From: Myxococcota bacterium
GTDB taxonomy: Bacteria > Myxococcota_A > UBA9160 > UBA4427
Length of the DNA stretch: 64,000 nt
NCBI GenBank assembly: GCA_029243605.1
Contig: JAQWRT010000092.1
Span: forward strand, 1 to 64,000
Direction of reading: 5' to 3'
Part shown: positions 34,190 through 43,907 of the stretch, piece by piece
How positions within the stretch are numbered: position 1 is the first letter of the stretch
How the letters are laid out: the number at the start of each line of letters is the position of its first letter
Notes under the pieces: model-generated
The model's database searches: none
The model's input: the letters and a program-made list of their open reading frames with translations, nothing else
Told to the model about the DNA's origin: nothing
Made by a program: the position numbers and the translations under genes

Positions 34190-35812
34190 TCAGTCTGCTT
34201 CGTTTTTGGGTGCGAGTCGGACGCGCCCCCACGGCGTTCCGTAGTGAATACGGCTCGATTCATCAATTTCTGTTCCCGAAAATAATGGGTTGTAGCGCTG
34301 GCCGCCGATGACAGTGTGGTAGGCGCTGCTTCCATCGCTCCATTCAAGTGCCTCAAGAGTCCACGAATCGTCGCGAGCTCCGATCAGATAGACTCGATCG
34401 CTGGGGTAGCTCACTACGGGGACGCAACTCGGAGAACTTACCTCGCGATTGACCCAGGCATCGCGAAGTGTTTGCGTCGTGGGGTCCCATGCGAATTTCT
34501 GAACGCCAAAGGGCTGGTATTCGGGCTCGCTCCCGAGGTAGCTGATGAGCAGGCTTCGGGCACGCGAGGGCAAATACCACGGGGCGTTGCGCGGGACATT
34601 GTTGACCACAAGGGCTCCATAGCCCGCGACGACCACGGACTGTTCGGACTGAATCTCCAAGAGATCGGGGTTCCCCATATCTGCTGGAAGCATCCCCGCA
34701 ATCCTGCGGTCCGGGGCATCTGGGAGTTTGGTCCAGTTCTCGGGAATCGCGTCTCGCCAAAATAGGACCACGTTCATCAAAGGCTCGCCGTCAGTAATGA
34801 CGACGAAGCGGTCTTCATCGCCGAACCCCATCAAGGATGGAGTTGCCCCGGTGCCGTGGGTCCAACTATTAAGGTAGGGAGAAGCCCAAGCACCATCCGC
34901 CGGGTCTGTCGAAAGTCGGGTTCCAGTCCAGACAAGCTTGTGCATGTGGTCCTGGGAGGCGATATACAATCCGCCTTCCTCGTCGATCGCTACGCCGTTA
35001 CGAACCCACCCGTATCCAGTGTCTCGAGTGGCTTTGTTCTCGGCCCCCTCGCTGTGCAACATCCGAATCACATGATGAGCCGTGAAGTCTCGAGAAACAG
35101 CCACTACGTAGCCGTGCTCGGTGGGGATAATTAGCCAGCCATCGAATGTCATATTCATACCCAGGGTTAATCCAGTGACTTCGGGTGGGAGTTGAAATGA
35201 GGCTTTTTCGATAATCGGCGAACTGGGGTCGTTCGGGTCGGCATCGCCGTAAGCGGTTATCAAACCCGTTTTGTTTCCGACGTAATACGTATTATCACGA
35301 TCGAGCACGGTATAGATGCTCGATAGTTCTCGCAGTTTCGAGGCCTGCTGGAACGCCTGGTAAATCGAACTGATGCCCTCGTTGGATTCGTTGAATCGGG
35401 CGATCGCCGGTTCGGCATCTTCTTCGGTCCAGCGGCGTGCGCCTTCGATCCAGTACGTCGCAAGAGTCTCGAAGCTGTCGAAGTCAACTTTGACGATTCG
35501 ATCGAGTCCGTTGCTCCAGATGACTCGGCGCCCATCGGGGTAGGGGCTGGACGTGTAGGCACCAAACTGGCCGGGGCCCGTATGGTTGTACTGAATTTCA
35601 TCTTGGCTCAATGCGGGCCCGGGATTCTCTGGGCCGGGAACGGGCAGAGCATCCTGCTGGCCCGAATCACCGTGGCCCAGGGGGTAGACCGAATTGGCCA
35701 GAAATGGATTGCGGGGAGGGAGATTCGCACCCGATGCCGTACCAGCAAATATCAGCAGGAATCCGAGTGCGCCCAAATAGGCGAGGGCAGGGAGTGTCAG
35801 GAAACGATGCAT
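34190..35812 (-). CDS. Secreted beta-propeller-like protein of unknown function
   Basis: 540 residues from ATG 35812 with AAGGAA upstream; the track start runs into the sulfatase gene. A signal peptide (LPALAYLGALGFLLIFAGTASG) is clear. The mature protein has repeated beta-strand blocks such as GRRVIWSNGLDRIVKVDFDSFETLATYWI, TYYVGNKTGLITAYGD and GLYIASQDHMHKLVW, which suggest a beta propeller. I do not recognise a family with known activity. It follows the sulfatase gene (128-bp gap) on the same strand and likely acts with it in the periplasm, for example in binding or processing a sulfated compound. Confidence 0.6.
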   Translation of the reverse strand: MHRFLTLPALAYLGALGFLLIFAGTASGANLPPRNPFLANSVYPLGHGDSGQQDALPVPGPENPGPALSQDEIQYNHTGPGQFGAYTSSPYPDGRRVIWSNGLDRIVKVDFDSFETLATYWIEGARRWTEEDAEPAIARFNESNEGISSIYQAFQQASKLRELSSIYTVLDRDNTYYVGNKTGLITAYGDADPNDPSSPIIEKASFQLPPEVTGLTLGMNMTFDGWLIIPTEHGYVVAVSRDFTAHHVIRMLHSEGAENKATRDTGYGWVRNGVAIDEEGGLYIASQDHMHKLVWTGTRLSTDPADGAWASPYLNSWTHGTGATPSLMGFGDEDRFVVITDGEPLMNVVLFWRDAIPENWTKLPDAPDRRIAGMLPADMGNPDLLEIQSEQSVVVAGYGALVVNNVPRNAPWYLPSRARSLLISYLGSEPEYQPFGVQKFAWDPTTQTLRDAWVNREVSSPSCVPVVSYPSDRVYLIGARDDSWTLEALEWSDGSSAYHTVIGGQRYNPLFSGTEIDESSRIHYGTPWGRVRLAPKNEAD

Positions 35813-35940
35813 GAGAGTTCCTTCTTTGTGGGTGAGAGGCGGTGACGTCCTCTTTCGGTCGAAAAATGTAACACTGCCTAAAAGATGACAGGTGTTTGAG
35901 CGCCGGGTGCTTGAGAAGAGTGCGGCGACTTTTCCCCAGT

Positions 35941-37572
35941 TCATTGACAGAGCCCGCCACCCAAGATCGAATAGGGCTCGCAGTCGTAGATCAGGCGGCC
36001 GGCCTCGCCGTGCTGGAAGTCAAGGATCGGAATCGCGTATTCGGGTGCCATGCCCGGCGCGGTATCGCTTTGCAGCTGATCAATGGGGTCGGGATAAGTG
36101 CTCCAATCTTTTGGCGCCCTCCAGCCAGGCGGCGGAGTGAGGGCGTGGCGAGTTCCCGAGACCGGATAGAGACTTCGCCATGCGAGTATCGCATCAGACA
36201 TCTCCGCCACGATCTTAGGGTTGGCCTCTGCGAGATTATTGCGCTCGTTAGGGTCGTCGCTCACCCGAAAGAGGTGCGCCGTGACATCGGCTGAGAGCCA
36301 TCCCCGGTCGATCTCCTGGACAAGTTTCCACTCGTCATTGAAGGCAGTGATATTGAAATGCCCGCGAATCGGGGTCTCCGACGCGAAAAACAGGTAGTCA
36401 GAGCGCGCGACGTGGCTGCCTGCCACGAGTGCATCCGACAAATCTCGCCCGTCGAGTTCGAAGGGCGATTCAACCGAGATACCCGCAGCGCCAGCAAGGG
36501 TTGGGAGAACATCCATAGCACTCATGATGCTGGCGTTGACGGTGCCCGCTGGAAACTTCGCCGGCCAGCGCATCACCGAAACAACTCGAATTCCGCCTTC
36601 GAAAGTATCACCTTTGCCGCCGCGTAGGGGCACGTTGTCGGCGCCACCCGTGGCGTAGGCTGCGCCGCCATTATCGCTAAAAAAGAGGACAATCGTGTTT
36701 TCGGCGACGCCTTCCTCGTCGAGAGCGTCGAGTACCATGCCGACGGCCTGATCCATTCCATCGACCACTGCCGCATAGGCTGGCCGGGCGCTCGGCTGCA
36801 GTATTAAGCGGGAAATTCGCCGCGAGTCATCACTCTGCGCGCTGCGCGTGGGCTTGCGATCATCTTCCATGTCCTTGTACTTCTCGAGGAGGTCTTCGGG
36901 TGCCTCGAGCGGAGTGTGGGGCGCGATAAATGGCATATATAAAAGAAAGGGTTTGTTTTTGTCGCGTTCGCGGATCCAACGCGCGCCTTCTCTTCCGAGA
37001 AGAAAGGTTTCATAGCCCTCGTCGTCGATGGTCTGCCCGTTGCGCTGAAAATCACGCCCGCCCTGATTGGCAAAGGGTGGAAAATATCCGACTTCGGTAT
37101 GAAGGTGGCCGTAGAAGTGCTCAAAGCCCCGTCTGTTAGGGTGGTAGGTCTCCTGGGCATGCCCGAGGTGCCACTTGCCGACCATTGCAGTTTGGTAGCC
37201 CGCCCGCCGAAAAGCCTCGGGAAGCATGACCTCGTCGGGATGGATTCCGTTGGTATCCCAGGCCATGATGACGCCGTAAGCGACGCCAAGTCGCATAGGG
37301 TCTCGACCCGTCATGAGGGCGGCGCGAGTCGGGGAGCAGATGGGTGTCGAGTAGAACCGATCGAGTTGAACGCCCTCGGCAGCGAGTCGATCGATGGAAG
37401 GGGTCTCGATTACTTCTTCGCCGTGGAAGCCAACGTCGGCCCATCCCAGATCGTCGGCCAGAAAGATCACGATATTGGGTCGGTTTGAGTCGGCCTCTAC
37501 GCTGACGCCTAGGGCAAGGCTCGCCGTAATTAGAAAGGCGCAGGTGAATTTTTGAAAAGCCGAAGAGGTCAT
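35941..37572 (-). CDS. Periplasmic sulfatase
   Basis: 543 residues with a signal peptide (CAFLITASLALGVSVEA). The formylglycine motif is CSPTR at 79-83 (ICSPTRAALMTGR), needing an activating enzyme not seen in this window. Calcium ligands are visible in FLADDLGWADVG (Asp40, Asp41) and FFSDNGG. KWHLGH and SPFELDGRDLS match type I arylsulfatases. It hydrolyses a sulfate ester in the periplasm. It overlaps the TetR start region by ATGA, so regulator, sulfatase and the following secreted protein form an operon. Confidence 0.93.
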   Translation of the reverse strand: MTSSAFQKFTCAFLITASLALGVSVEADSNRPNIVIFLADDLGWADVGFHGEEVIETPSIDRLAAEGVQLDRFYSTPICSPTRAALMTGRDPMRLGVAYGVIMAWDTNGIHPDEVMLPEAFRRAGYQTAMVGKWHLGHAQETYHPNRRGFEHFYGHLHTEVGYFPPFANQGGRDFQRNGQTIDDEGYETFLLGREGARWIRERDKNKPFLLYMPFIAPHTPLEAPEDLLEKYKDMEDDRKPTRSAQSDDSRRISRLILQPSARPAYAAVVDGMDQAVGMVLDALDEEGVAENTIVLFFSDNGGAAYATGGADNVPLRGGKGDTFEGGIRVVSVMRWPAKFPAGTVNASIMSAMDVLPTLAGAAGISVESPFELDGRDLSDALVAGSHVARSDYLFFASETPIRGHFNITAFNDEWKLVQEIDRGWLSADVTAHLFRVSDDPNERNNLAEANPKIVAEMSDAILAWRSLYPVSGTRHALTPPPGWRAPKDWSTYPDPIDQLQSDTAPGMAPEYAIPILDFQHGEAGRLIYDCEPYSILGGGLCQ

Positions 37573-38186
37573 CGTGGTTGAACTCCGGAAGCGGGGGCTT
37601 CGAAGCCGCCGGTGAGGAAGTCGAGAAGAGAGGACACATGGGTGTCGAAGTCGCCGTTGGCCGGCGGCTCACCGTGGGCAAGATTCTGAAGCATCAGTTC
37701 GACCATGAGGTTGAGGCGAAACTGAATGAGGGAGAGGGGAAGGTCGGGGTTGGCCTGCTGCAGGAGTGGTTGCAGGCGCTCGACGCCACCGGGCCAACGG
37801 TCGATCACAAATTCAGGGTCGAGATTGCGATCGGCTTGGAGGCGATGGATCAGCCGTACGTAGCGGAGCCCCTTATCCCAGTCCTCGAGCATGAACTCGA
37901 CCATGGGCATCACCAGGGCCGCGAGTACATCGCGAGTTGTGGGGGTGTGATCGGCTTCGCTGAGAACGTCGAGTAGCCGACTGCGCCGCTTCATCAATGA
38001 CGGCATTCGCCGTTCGAGCATCGCCTCGAGCAGGGCCTGTTGGGTTCCGAAGTGGTAGTGGAGGGCGGCTGGAGACAGGCCCGCCTCCAGGTTGATAGTG
38101 CGGAGCGAGACGCCCTCGAGGCCGTGTTGGCCGAAAAGGCTCTCCGCACAATCGAGTAATTTGTCTCGGGTTGAGGGGCGTCCCAT
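37569..38186 (-). CDS. TetR-family repressor of the sulfatase operon (predicted)
   Basis: 205 residues. GRPSTRDKLLDCAESLFGQHGLEGVSLRTINLEAGLSPAALHYHFGTQQALLEAML is the TetR DNA-binding domain. It is the first gene of a minus-strand operon: its stop overlaps the sulfatase start by 4 bp (ATGA). A 16-bp perfect palindrome lies 15 bp before its start, in the divergent promoter region shared with the broken desaturase-like gene. Autoregulation and control of both sides are expected. Confidence 0.9.
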   Translation of the reverse strand: MGRPSTRDKLLDCAESLFGQHGLEGVSLRTINLEAGLSPAALHYHFGTQQALLEAMLERRMPSLMKRRSRLLDVLSEADHTPTTRDVLAALVMPMVEFMLEDWDKGLRYVRLIHRLQADRNLDPEFVIDRWPGGVERLQPLLQQANPDLPLSLIQFRLNLMVELMLQNLAHGEPPANGDFDTHVSSLLDFLTGGFEAPASGVQPR

Positions 38187-38200
38187 GGCCCGAAATTTAA

Positions 38201-38216
38201 CTTATCATATGATAAG
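38201..38216. promoter_or_regulatory. Palindromic operator between divergent tetR and desaturase-like genes
   Basis: CTTATCATATGATAAG is a perfect 16-bp palindrome, with a further TGATAAG half-site at 38223-38229. It sits in the short gap between two divergent starts, the classic place for a TetR operator. Confidence 0.7.
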
Positions 38217-38290
38217 ATCAACTGATAAGTAACTATTCGGTGTTCCGAGGTAATCTGATGCCTCCACTATCGGGCGCGGGAGAGGGAACC

Positions 38291-39877
38291 ATGACGGACA
38301 CGGGCAGCGAGACGCACACCGACGCCCTTGTGATCGGAGGCGGCCACAATGGCTTGGCCGCTGCCGCAGTTCTGTCGAAGCAGGGCCATTCGGTGATCGT
38401 GCTCGAGAAGAATGGCTATGTCGGCGGCATGACCGGCACCCGCTAGATCCTCCAGGGTTGTCGCAACGAGGTGGGTGCCAGCGTGCTTTTTCCTCTGGCC
38501 ACGGAAGTCACCGAGGCTCTGGATTTCGAGGGCAATGGTGCTGAATTTATCGACCTGCCGGTTATGGCGATCAACCTGCCAAACCCAGGCGCCAAGCCCT
38601 TGCTCTTCTACTCCAATCGGCTCAAGCAGCTTAGACACCTTCTTTTCGACCACGGTCCCCGGGCGATGCTCGGGTTTCTCAAGCTGATGCGATTTTGCGA
38701 ATATCCCGCAGCCGTAATGGACCGGTTCACCGCGGGGCATCTCCCCAAGACCATCGAAGAGCTGCTCGCCGAGGCACCCAGCGTCGCTGCCCGCGACCAA
38801 CTCAAGCTCGTCTTCGAGGGATCGGCGATGGATTTGATCGAAAAGTTCTTCCCCGACCCCGTCAAACATCAAACCTTCCGCGCCCTGCTTTCCTTCGCAG
38901 CGATTCAATCGACCTACAAGGGGCCTTATACGCCGGGGTCAGCATTTTGTCTCGTGTACACCATGGCGCTTAATGGCAGTGGCGGCCTGATGCGGCGGGT
39001 AAAAGGCGGCATGGGCTCACTTTCCGAAGCCCTCGAACGTTCGATCGTGAAGTACGAGGGTGAGGTTCGGCTGAAGCAGGTCGTCAAACGGATAGTCGTC
39101 GAAGAAGGTCGAGCGGTCGGCGTTGAGCTTCGAAACGGGGAGATATTGCGCGCCCGTGTTGTGCTTTCGAATCTCGACAAGCCCGCAACCTTTACGCGAC
39201 TTCTCAGTGAAGAGAACATCCCTCCGGAGCTGAGCGCAGAAGTTCGGGCGATCGAGCATAAGGGCGCCTGGGTGCACTTGCTTTTCAAACTCAAGGGATT
39301 ACCCGAGTATGGCGGCGAGTGGGAAGGCTTGAATCACGATCGCTATGCACGCTTCGGGGGCGCCATGGTGCCCGATCCCGATCAGATGCAAGCCAGCTAC
39401 GACGCTTGCGGGCGCGGTGAGCTTCCGAGTCATGTGCCCATTGCTTTCCAGATTCCCACAGTCGTCGATCCCAGTCTCGCGCCAGAGGGGGCCCATATAG
39501 CGAGTGCCTATGGCTTCTTCTTTCCCTGTGATGCGCCCGACTCCGAGCGCGGCAAGCTACGCGATGAGATGGCAGAGCAAGTGATCGATCGGATCAGCCG
39601 GTACATGCCGAGTTTTCGTGACCTGATCGTGGAGCGTGCGGTTTTTTCGTCTGATCACTTTGCGGCGATGCACGGGGCTACGAACGGCGATTTTACCCAC
39701 GGCTTGATTCATCCGGAGCAAATGCTCGCGGCGCGTGCTCTGGTGAAAGGGTCTGCCCACGCGACGCCCATCGCCGGTCTCTATTTGTGCGGTGCCTCCT
39801 GTCATCCCGGGCCAGGAGTGACCTTCCTGCCCGGCTACGGCTGTGCCCACGAAGTCTTGGATAAAGAGCTTCGTTAG
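38291..39877 (+). pseudogene. Phytoene-desaturase-like FAD oxidoreductase with in-frame amber stop
   Basis: Start ATG 38291 with GAGAGGGA upstream. The 51-residue first part carries the FAD Rossmann motif VIGGGHNGLAAAAVL and ends GGMTGTR at TAG (38444). The same frame resumes at once as ILQGCRNEVGASVLFPL and runs open for 476 codons to 39877. It includes the carotenoid-desaturase/PYROXD2-like C-terminal end (IAGLYLCGASCHPGPGVTFLPGYGCAHEVLD). One base change (GAG to TAG) is the simplest explanation, as homologues usually have Glu there. Reading frame and codon use are otherwise intact, so it is a recent lesion, a sequencing error or a read-through case. The family oxidises polyenes or related compounds. 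Confidence 0.85.
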
Positions 39878-39882
39878 GGCTG

Positions 39883-41103
39883 ATGCAGGTATCCGAATTT
39901 CGAGGGCAACTCAGCCTGGGCGCGCGCTTGGCCGGATCGCTTGGACGAATTGCTCTTGACCGGGTCGTAGAGGGTTTAGGCCATTCCTTGCCTCGAACTC
40001 AGTCACAACTCGCAAACCCTGAAGCCATCAATCAGCTTTTTCGCGAGTTTACTCCTCTGGGGCAAAGTCCCCTCCCATCGGTGCAAAGCGTCGCGCTTTC
40101 GGGAGTCGACTTCGAAAGCAGTAATTGCACGAATTTCTTGATCGATCTCGAGTTCGGAGACCTCAGCCAGGACAAGCCAAGTACTGCGTATGTAAAAATA
40201 CCCTGCCCTGAGATTGCGACCCGAGCGTTCGCGAACGCCGTCGGCTTCTGGGAGGTCGAGGAGGCTTTTTGCGAACGCGTGGCTTCGCGAGTTCCGATAC
40301 GGGTCCCTCGCGTCTACGCGGTCGCTCGACGGGGTGCGCGATTTGTCTTGTTGTTGGAAAATTTGGGAGAAATTCCCGGCACCCGGATGTTCATCAATCG
40401 CGATATGGCAGCGGGAACCACCATCGAATGCGCTCGTATGTGCTTGCAAACCTTCGCTGAACTTCATGCAGAGTTCTGGGATTGGCCCCAAGACGAGCAA
40501 GAAGCACTTCTCCCAAGGCGTCTGCACGTTTACCTCGCACCGGGTGGTCGCGCGAGGACTCAAGCCTTGAACGCGGCGTCTATCGATCCTGCGCACCGCT
40601 CAGCGCCCGAAATCTTCACCCGAGAAGATGTGGCAGTGTGCCGACGCGCGATACAGAAATGGGACGCGCTGGTGGATTACTGGTACGACGGGCCGCTGAC
40701 ACTCGTCCACGGAGACAGTCATCTCGCCAATTGTTTTGAGTACCCGGGCCCCCATGGACCGCAAATGGGTATGATCGATTTTCAGGGGATGCATTGGTGC
40801 AAGGGAATCCGTGATGTTCAGTATTTTCTGATCAATTCGCTCGAGCCAGAGGTTTTGGTCGAGCACGAGGCGGAGTTGATCGATTTCTATATCGCCGAGC
40901 TTGCCATGCGGGGTGTGAGCCTCGATCCGATTGACGCAAGAGATCAATATTGTGGGTATTCCTTCCAGACTCTGATGGTCGCATTGACGTCGATTGGGCT
41001 GGGAACGCTCACGGAAAGAGATGAAACCGTGCGGACGATCCTACGGCGCAGTGTTGCGGCCATGAATCGCCTGGACTTCGCGTCATGGCTCGATCGGCTG
41101 TAG
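39883..41103 (+). CDS. Kinase-fold phosphotransferase (APH/choline-kinase-like)
   Basis: 406 residues. The catalytic loop HGDSHLANCF (near residue 276) and the metal-binding Asp of GMIDFQGMHWCKGIRDV are the protein-kinase-like APH pattern. The ATP-lysine region is near STAYVKIPC. Such proteins phosphorylate a small alcohol or amine; related predicted proteins occur near lipid and steroid genes. It starts 5 bp after the desaturase-like stop and so belongs to the same transcript. The substrate is unknown. Confidence 0.8.
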   Translation: MQVSEFRGQLSLGARLAGSLGRIALDRVVEGLGHSLPRTQSQLANPEAINQLFREFTPLGQSPLPSVQSVALSGVDFESSNCTNFLIDLEFGDLSQDKPSTAYVKIPCPEIATRAFANAVGFWEVEEAFCERVASRVPIRVPRVYAVARRGARFVLLLENLGEIPGTRMFINRDMAAGTTIECARMCLQTFAELHAEFWDWPQDEQEALLPRRLHVYLAPGGRARTQALNAASIDPAHRSAPEIFTREDVAVCRRAIQKWDALVDYWYDGPLTLVHGDSHLANCFEYPGPHGPQMGMIDFQGMHWCKGIRDVQYFLINSLEPEVLVEHEAELIDFYIAELAMRGVSLDPIDARDQYCGYSFQTLMVALTSIGLGTLTERDETVRTILRRSVAAMNRLDFASWLDRL

Positions 41104-41232
41104 AAGAGAGAAATGAACCGATGGAGAGAGGGTTTCCTCTTGGGGTCTGGCTCTCTACCGTCTTATAGGACTGGGCCGTGCCCGGGTACGGAACTGGCGA
41201 TATTGGGTAGGTTGGCGTAGTCGGAGACCGCT

Positions 41233-42612
41233 GTGCAAACCGATGTGTTGATAGTGGGGGCGGGGCCGACCGGCTTGACCGCCGCGATCGAGTGCTTGCG
41301 TCAGGGTTTGTCGGTCCGTGTGGTCGACAGGCGCGAGCAGCGCGCCGAAGGTTCAAAGGCTCTCGTTGTACATGCTCGGACTATGGAAGCCTTTCGAGCC
41401 ATGGGGGTCGCCGAAGAGATTCGTTCGATTGGTATTCCATTCGCTGCACTGAATGTTTTCCCAGATGCGCGCCCACCGGGGATTCGGGTGCCCCTGGGTC
41501 ACGAAGCCGATTGGGGTGATACGGAGTTTCCCTACTGGCTTTCCGCGCCCCAAGTGGAAGTCGAAGAGTGCCTCGAGCGTCGGCTGGGCAGTTTGGGAGG
41601 AAAGGTTGAGTGGGGCCAGGGGCTGCTGGATATGAACCAGAATGGCAGTGAGGTGCACGCCCAATTGGCAGGCGGGGAATGCGATGCACGCTGGCTGGTG
41701 GGTTGTGATGGCGGGCGGAGTACGGTGCGCGAGTCGTTGGGGATCCAAATGCAGCGTCGAGACGATGGCCAGCTCTTCGTGCTCGCCGATGTGCTGACCC
41801 GGGATGGGTTTCCCGACGACGAAGGTCGGGTCTATCGCAGCCGGAAGGGGCTGACCCTCATCGTCCCGATGCCGGAACCCGGGCGGTTTCGCTTGATCGC
41901 CCACCTTCCTCGTTTAATTGAACCCCCTTCGATTGATGCCTCTTTCGTCGATCAGTTGGTACTCGATCGCACAGGGGTGGCTCTCGGCGCGCATTCGGTC
42001 GGCTGGACTTCACATGTCTTTCTGAGCCATGGACAGTCCCAAAAAATGCGAAGTGGGCGCGCCTTTCTTGCGGGTGATGCAGCGCACCTCCACAGTCCGG
42101 TTGGGGGACAGGGGCTGAACGCGGGCGTCCTGGACGCGCATGGTTTGATCTGGAAAATTGCAGCCGCCGAGCGCGGTGCTCCAGGCTGGCTTGAAAGCTA
42201 CGAGGCCGAGCGCAGCCTGCTTGCCGGGCGATTGGTTCGAGCCGTGACACTCGCCACCCGCGTGATGACCCTCCAGCATCTCGTTCCCTGGGCCTTGACC
42301 GCGGGGGTAGCCCGGGTGGCTCTCTCGACGGGTGTTCTCAAGAGGCAACTCACCCGGAGGATGGGGATGTTGGAGCAGGAACTGCCACCGGGCCCCGGGG
42401 TGGATAAAACGCCTTGGGCAGGCCGACGCCTACCCAACCCCTTTGTCGATGGGGAGCGGATGCACGATGGGGTTGACGCGCTGCGCCCCAGCATCGTCGA
42501 ACTTCCAGAGGGAGACGTGGTCGTCGTTCGTCATGACCGAGTCGTAGTAGGACGCTACCCGAGCGCGACGGCGATCCCCCCCCGGATACGAAGCTTGCTG
42601 GTCGACTCCTGA
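41233..42612 (+). CDS. FAD-dependent aromatic-type monooxygenase
   Basis: 459 residues from GTG 41233. The GxGxxG FAD motif is VLIVGAGPTGLTAAIE at 6-21, the central DG motif is WLVGCDGGRSTVRESLG, and the second FAD motif is FLAGDAAHLHSPVGGQGLNAGVLDAHGLIWKIA, as in PHBH/TfdB-type hydroxylases. It is shorter than phenol hydroxylases and lacks the long C-terminal thioredoxin-like domain. It would hydroxylate an aromatic or polyketide-like substrate with NAD(P)H. Confidence 0.9.
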   Translation: MQTDVLIVGAGPTGLTAAIECLRQGLSVRVVDRREQRAEGSKALVVHARTMEAFRAMGVAEEIRSIGIPFAALNVFPDARPPGIRVPLGHEADWGDTEFPYWLSAPQVEVEECLERRLGSLGGKVEWGQGLLDMNQNGSEVHAQLAGGECDARWLVGCDGGRSTVRESLGIQMQRRDDGQLFVLADVLTRDGFPDDEGRVYRSRKGLTLIVPMPEPGRFRLIAHLPRLIEPPSIDASFVDQLVLDRTGVALGAHSVGWTSHVFLSHGQSQKMRSGRAFLAGDAAHLHSPVGGQGLNAGVLDAHGLIWKIAAAERGAPGWLESYEAERSLLAGRLVRAVTLATRVMTLQHLVPWALTAGVARVALSTGVLKRQLTRRMGMLEQELPPGPGVDKTPWAGRRLPNPFVDGERMHDGVDALRPSIVELPEGDVVVVRHDRVVVGRYPSATAIPPRIRSLLVDS

Positions 42613-42860
42613 AGCTAGGTCGCAGCCTGCACCTCGGAAAAAATGTCGAGTGTTGCCCGGGGGTGGCGTTTGTGACGTTCGAACCCTGGGTCATCAAACG
42701 ACGATTACCCAAGGCGTCCGGGCCGCCGCGCCCGAGGCATTGCCGCCGATGCTAGTGTTCGCGGGGCTAAAGGGACTTGCTAGAGCCAGGTGTGATCGCC
42801 GAGTCCCCGGTCTGCAATCCCGGAATCTTGAGCGTCGATTGTGAAAATAGGAGGCAAATA

Positions 42861-43907
42861 ATGAAGACGGCAATTTCCGTAGGAAGCGCCTATTACAACG
42901 GTGAAGACTGGGAATCAATGGTTGAGTTGGTCGAAGCCGCCGATCGCCTCGGAGTCGATTCTGTCTGGTCTGCCGAGGCCTGGGGAATGGAGGCGGTCAG
43001 CATGCTCGGCTACCTCGCGTCGCGTACGAGTCATATTCGTCTCGGCACGGGAATTATGCAGATCAGTGCGCGAACCCCCGCCTCGACTGCGATGACGGCG
43101 CTTTCGCTTTCTCGGATATCGAACGATCGCTTTACCCTCGGGTTGGGGGCCAGTGGGCCCCAGGTCGTCGAAGGCCTGCATGGCGCTGCCTTCGCCAAAC
43201 CCCTCACCCGAATGCGCGAGTACGTCGCGATCGTCCGACGGGCGATGTCTGGCGAACGAGTCGAATACGAAGGTGAACAATTCGTTCTTCCTCGCAAGGG
43301 GGGAGAAGGGAAAGCACTTCGCTTGTCGATGCCTCCCAATCCTGATATTCCGATCTTCCTGGCGACTCTCGGCGAAAAATCTCTCGAGATGACCGGCGAG
43401 ATTGCAGACGGTTGGCTCGGCACCTGCTTTATCCCTGAGCGAGCGGAGGTCTTGCTCGGGCCGATTGAGCGTGGGGCCAAACGGGCGGGTCGCAGTCTTG
43501 ACGCGATCGAAATTGAGATCAATGCGCCCCTTTCTGTCTCGGAAGACGTCGAGGGCCTGCTCGATCACGCCCGCCAACGCATGGCGTTTACGCTCGGGGC
43601 GATGGGTTCGGCGAAAACGAATTTTTACAATGCTGCCTTCTGTCGAGCCGGCTATGAGGATGTTGCCAAGGAGGTTCAAGGTCTCTGGATCGAGGGTGAT
43701 CGAGGGAAAGCGGTTGCTGCGGTTCCCGACGAGATGCTCCTCTCGGCATATTTGATTGGAACAGAGGATATGGTTCGCGAACGAATTCGAGCCTGCCGGG
43801 AAGCGGGGGTCAATGTTCTTCGGCTCGGGCCAGAAGGAAAAACTGCAAAGGAGCGGATCGCAAACCTCGAGTACAGCCTTGATCTGATTCGTTCGGAATC
43901 TACGTGA
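42861..43907 (+). CDS. LLM-class flavin/F420-dependent oxidoreductase
   Basis: 348 residues from ATG 42861 with a strong AGGAGG; the track ORF is longer with no motif. AVGSAYYNGEDW-type N-terminus, SRTSHIRLGTGIMQISARTPASTAMTALSLSRISNDRFTLGLGASGPQVVEGLHG and PIFLATLGEKSLEMTGEIADGWLG are clear LLM F420-dependent oxidoreductase signatures. Its stop overlaps the start of the next gene (GTGA), so the acyl-CoA ligase is translationally coupled. It likely reduces or oxygenates the thioester-linked or free acid in that pathway. Confidence 0.9.
   Translation: MKTAISVGSAYYNGEDWESMVELVEAADRLGVDSVWSAEAWGMEAVSMLGYLASRTSHIRLGTGIMQISARTPASTAMTALSLSRISNDRFTLGLGASGPQVVEGLHGAAFAKPLTRMREYVAIVRRAMSGERVEYEGEQFVLPRKGGEGKALRLSMPPNPDIPIFLATLGEKSLEMTGEIADGWLGTCFIPERAEVLLGPIERGAKRAGRSLDAIEIEINAPLSVSEDVEGLLDHARQRMAFTLGAMGSAKTNFYNAAFCRAGYEDVAKEVQGLWIEGDRGKAVAAVPDEMLLSAYLIGTEDMVRERIRACREAGVNVLRLGPEGKTAKERIANLEYSLDLIRSEST

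Noticed and set aside
38444-38446. Pyrrolysine or programmed read-through at the TAG in the desaturase-like gene
   Set aside because: No supporting structure or family precedent seen; a Glu to stop change is simpler. Read-through is not excluded.
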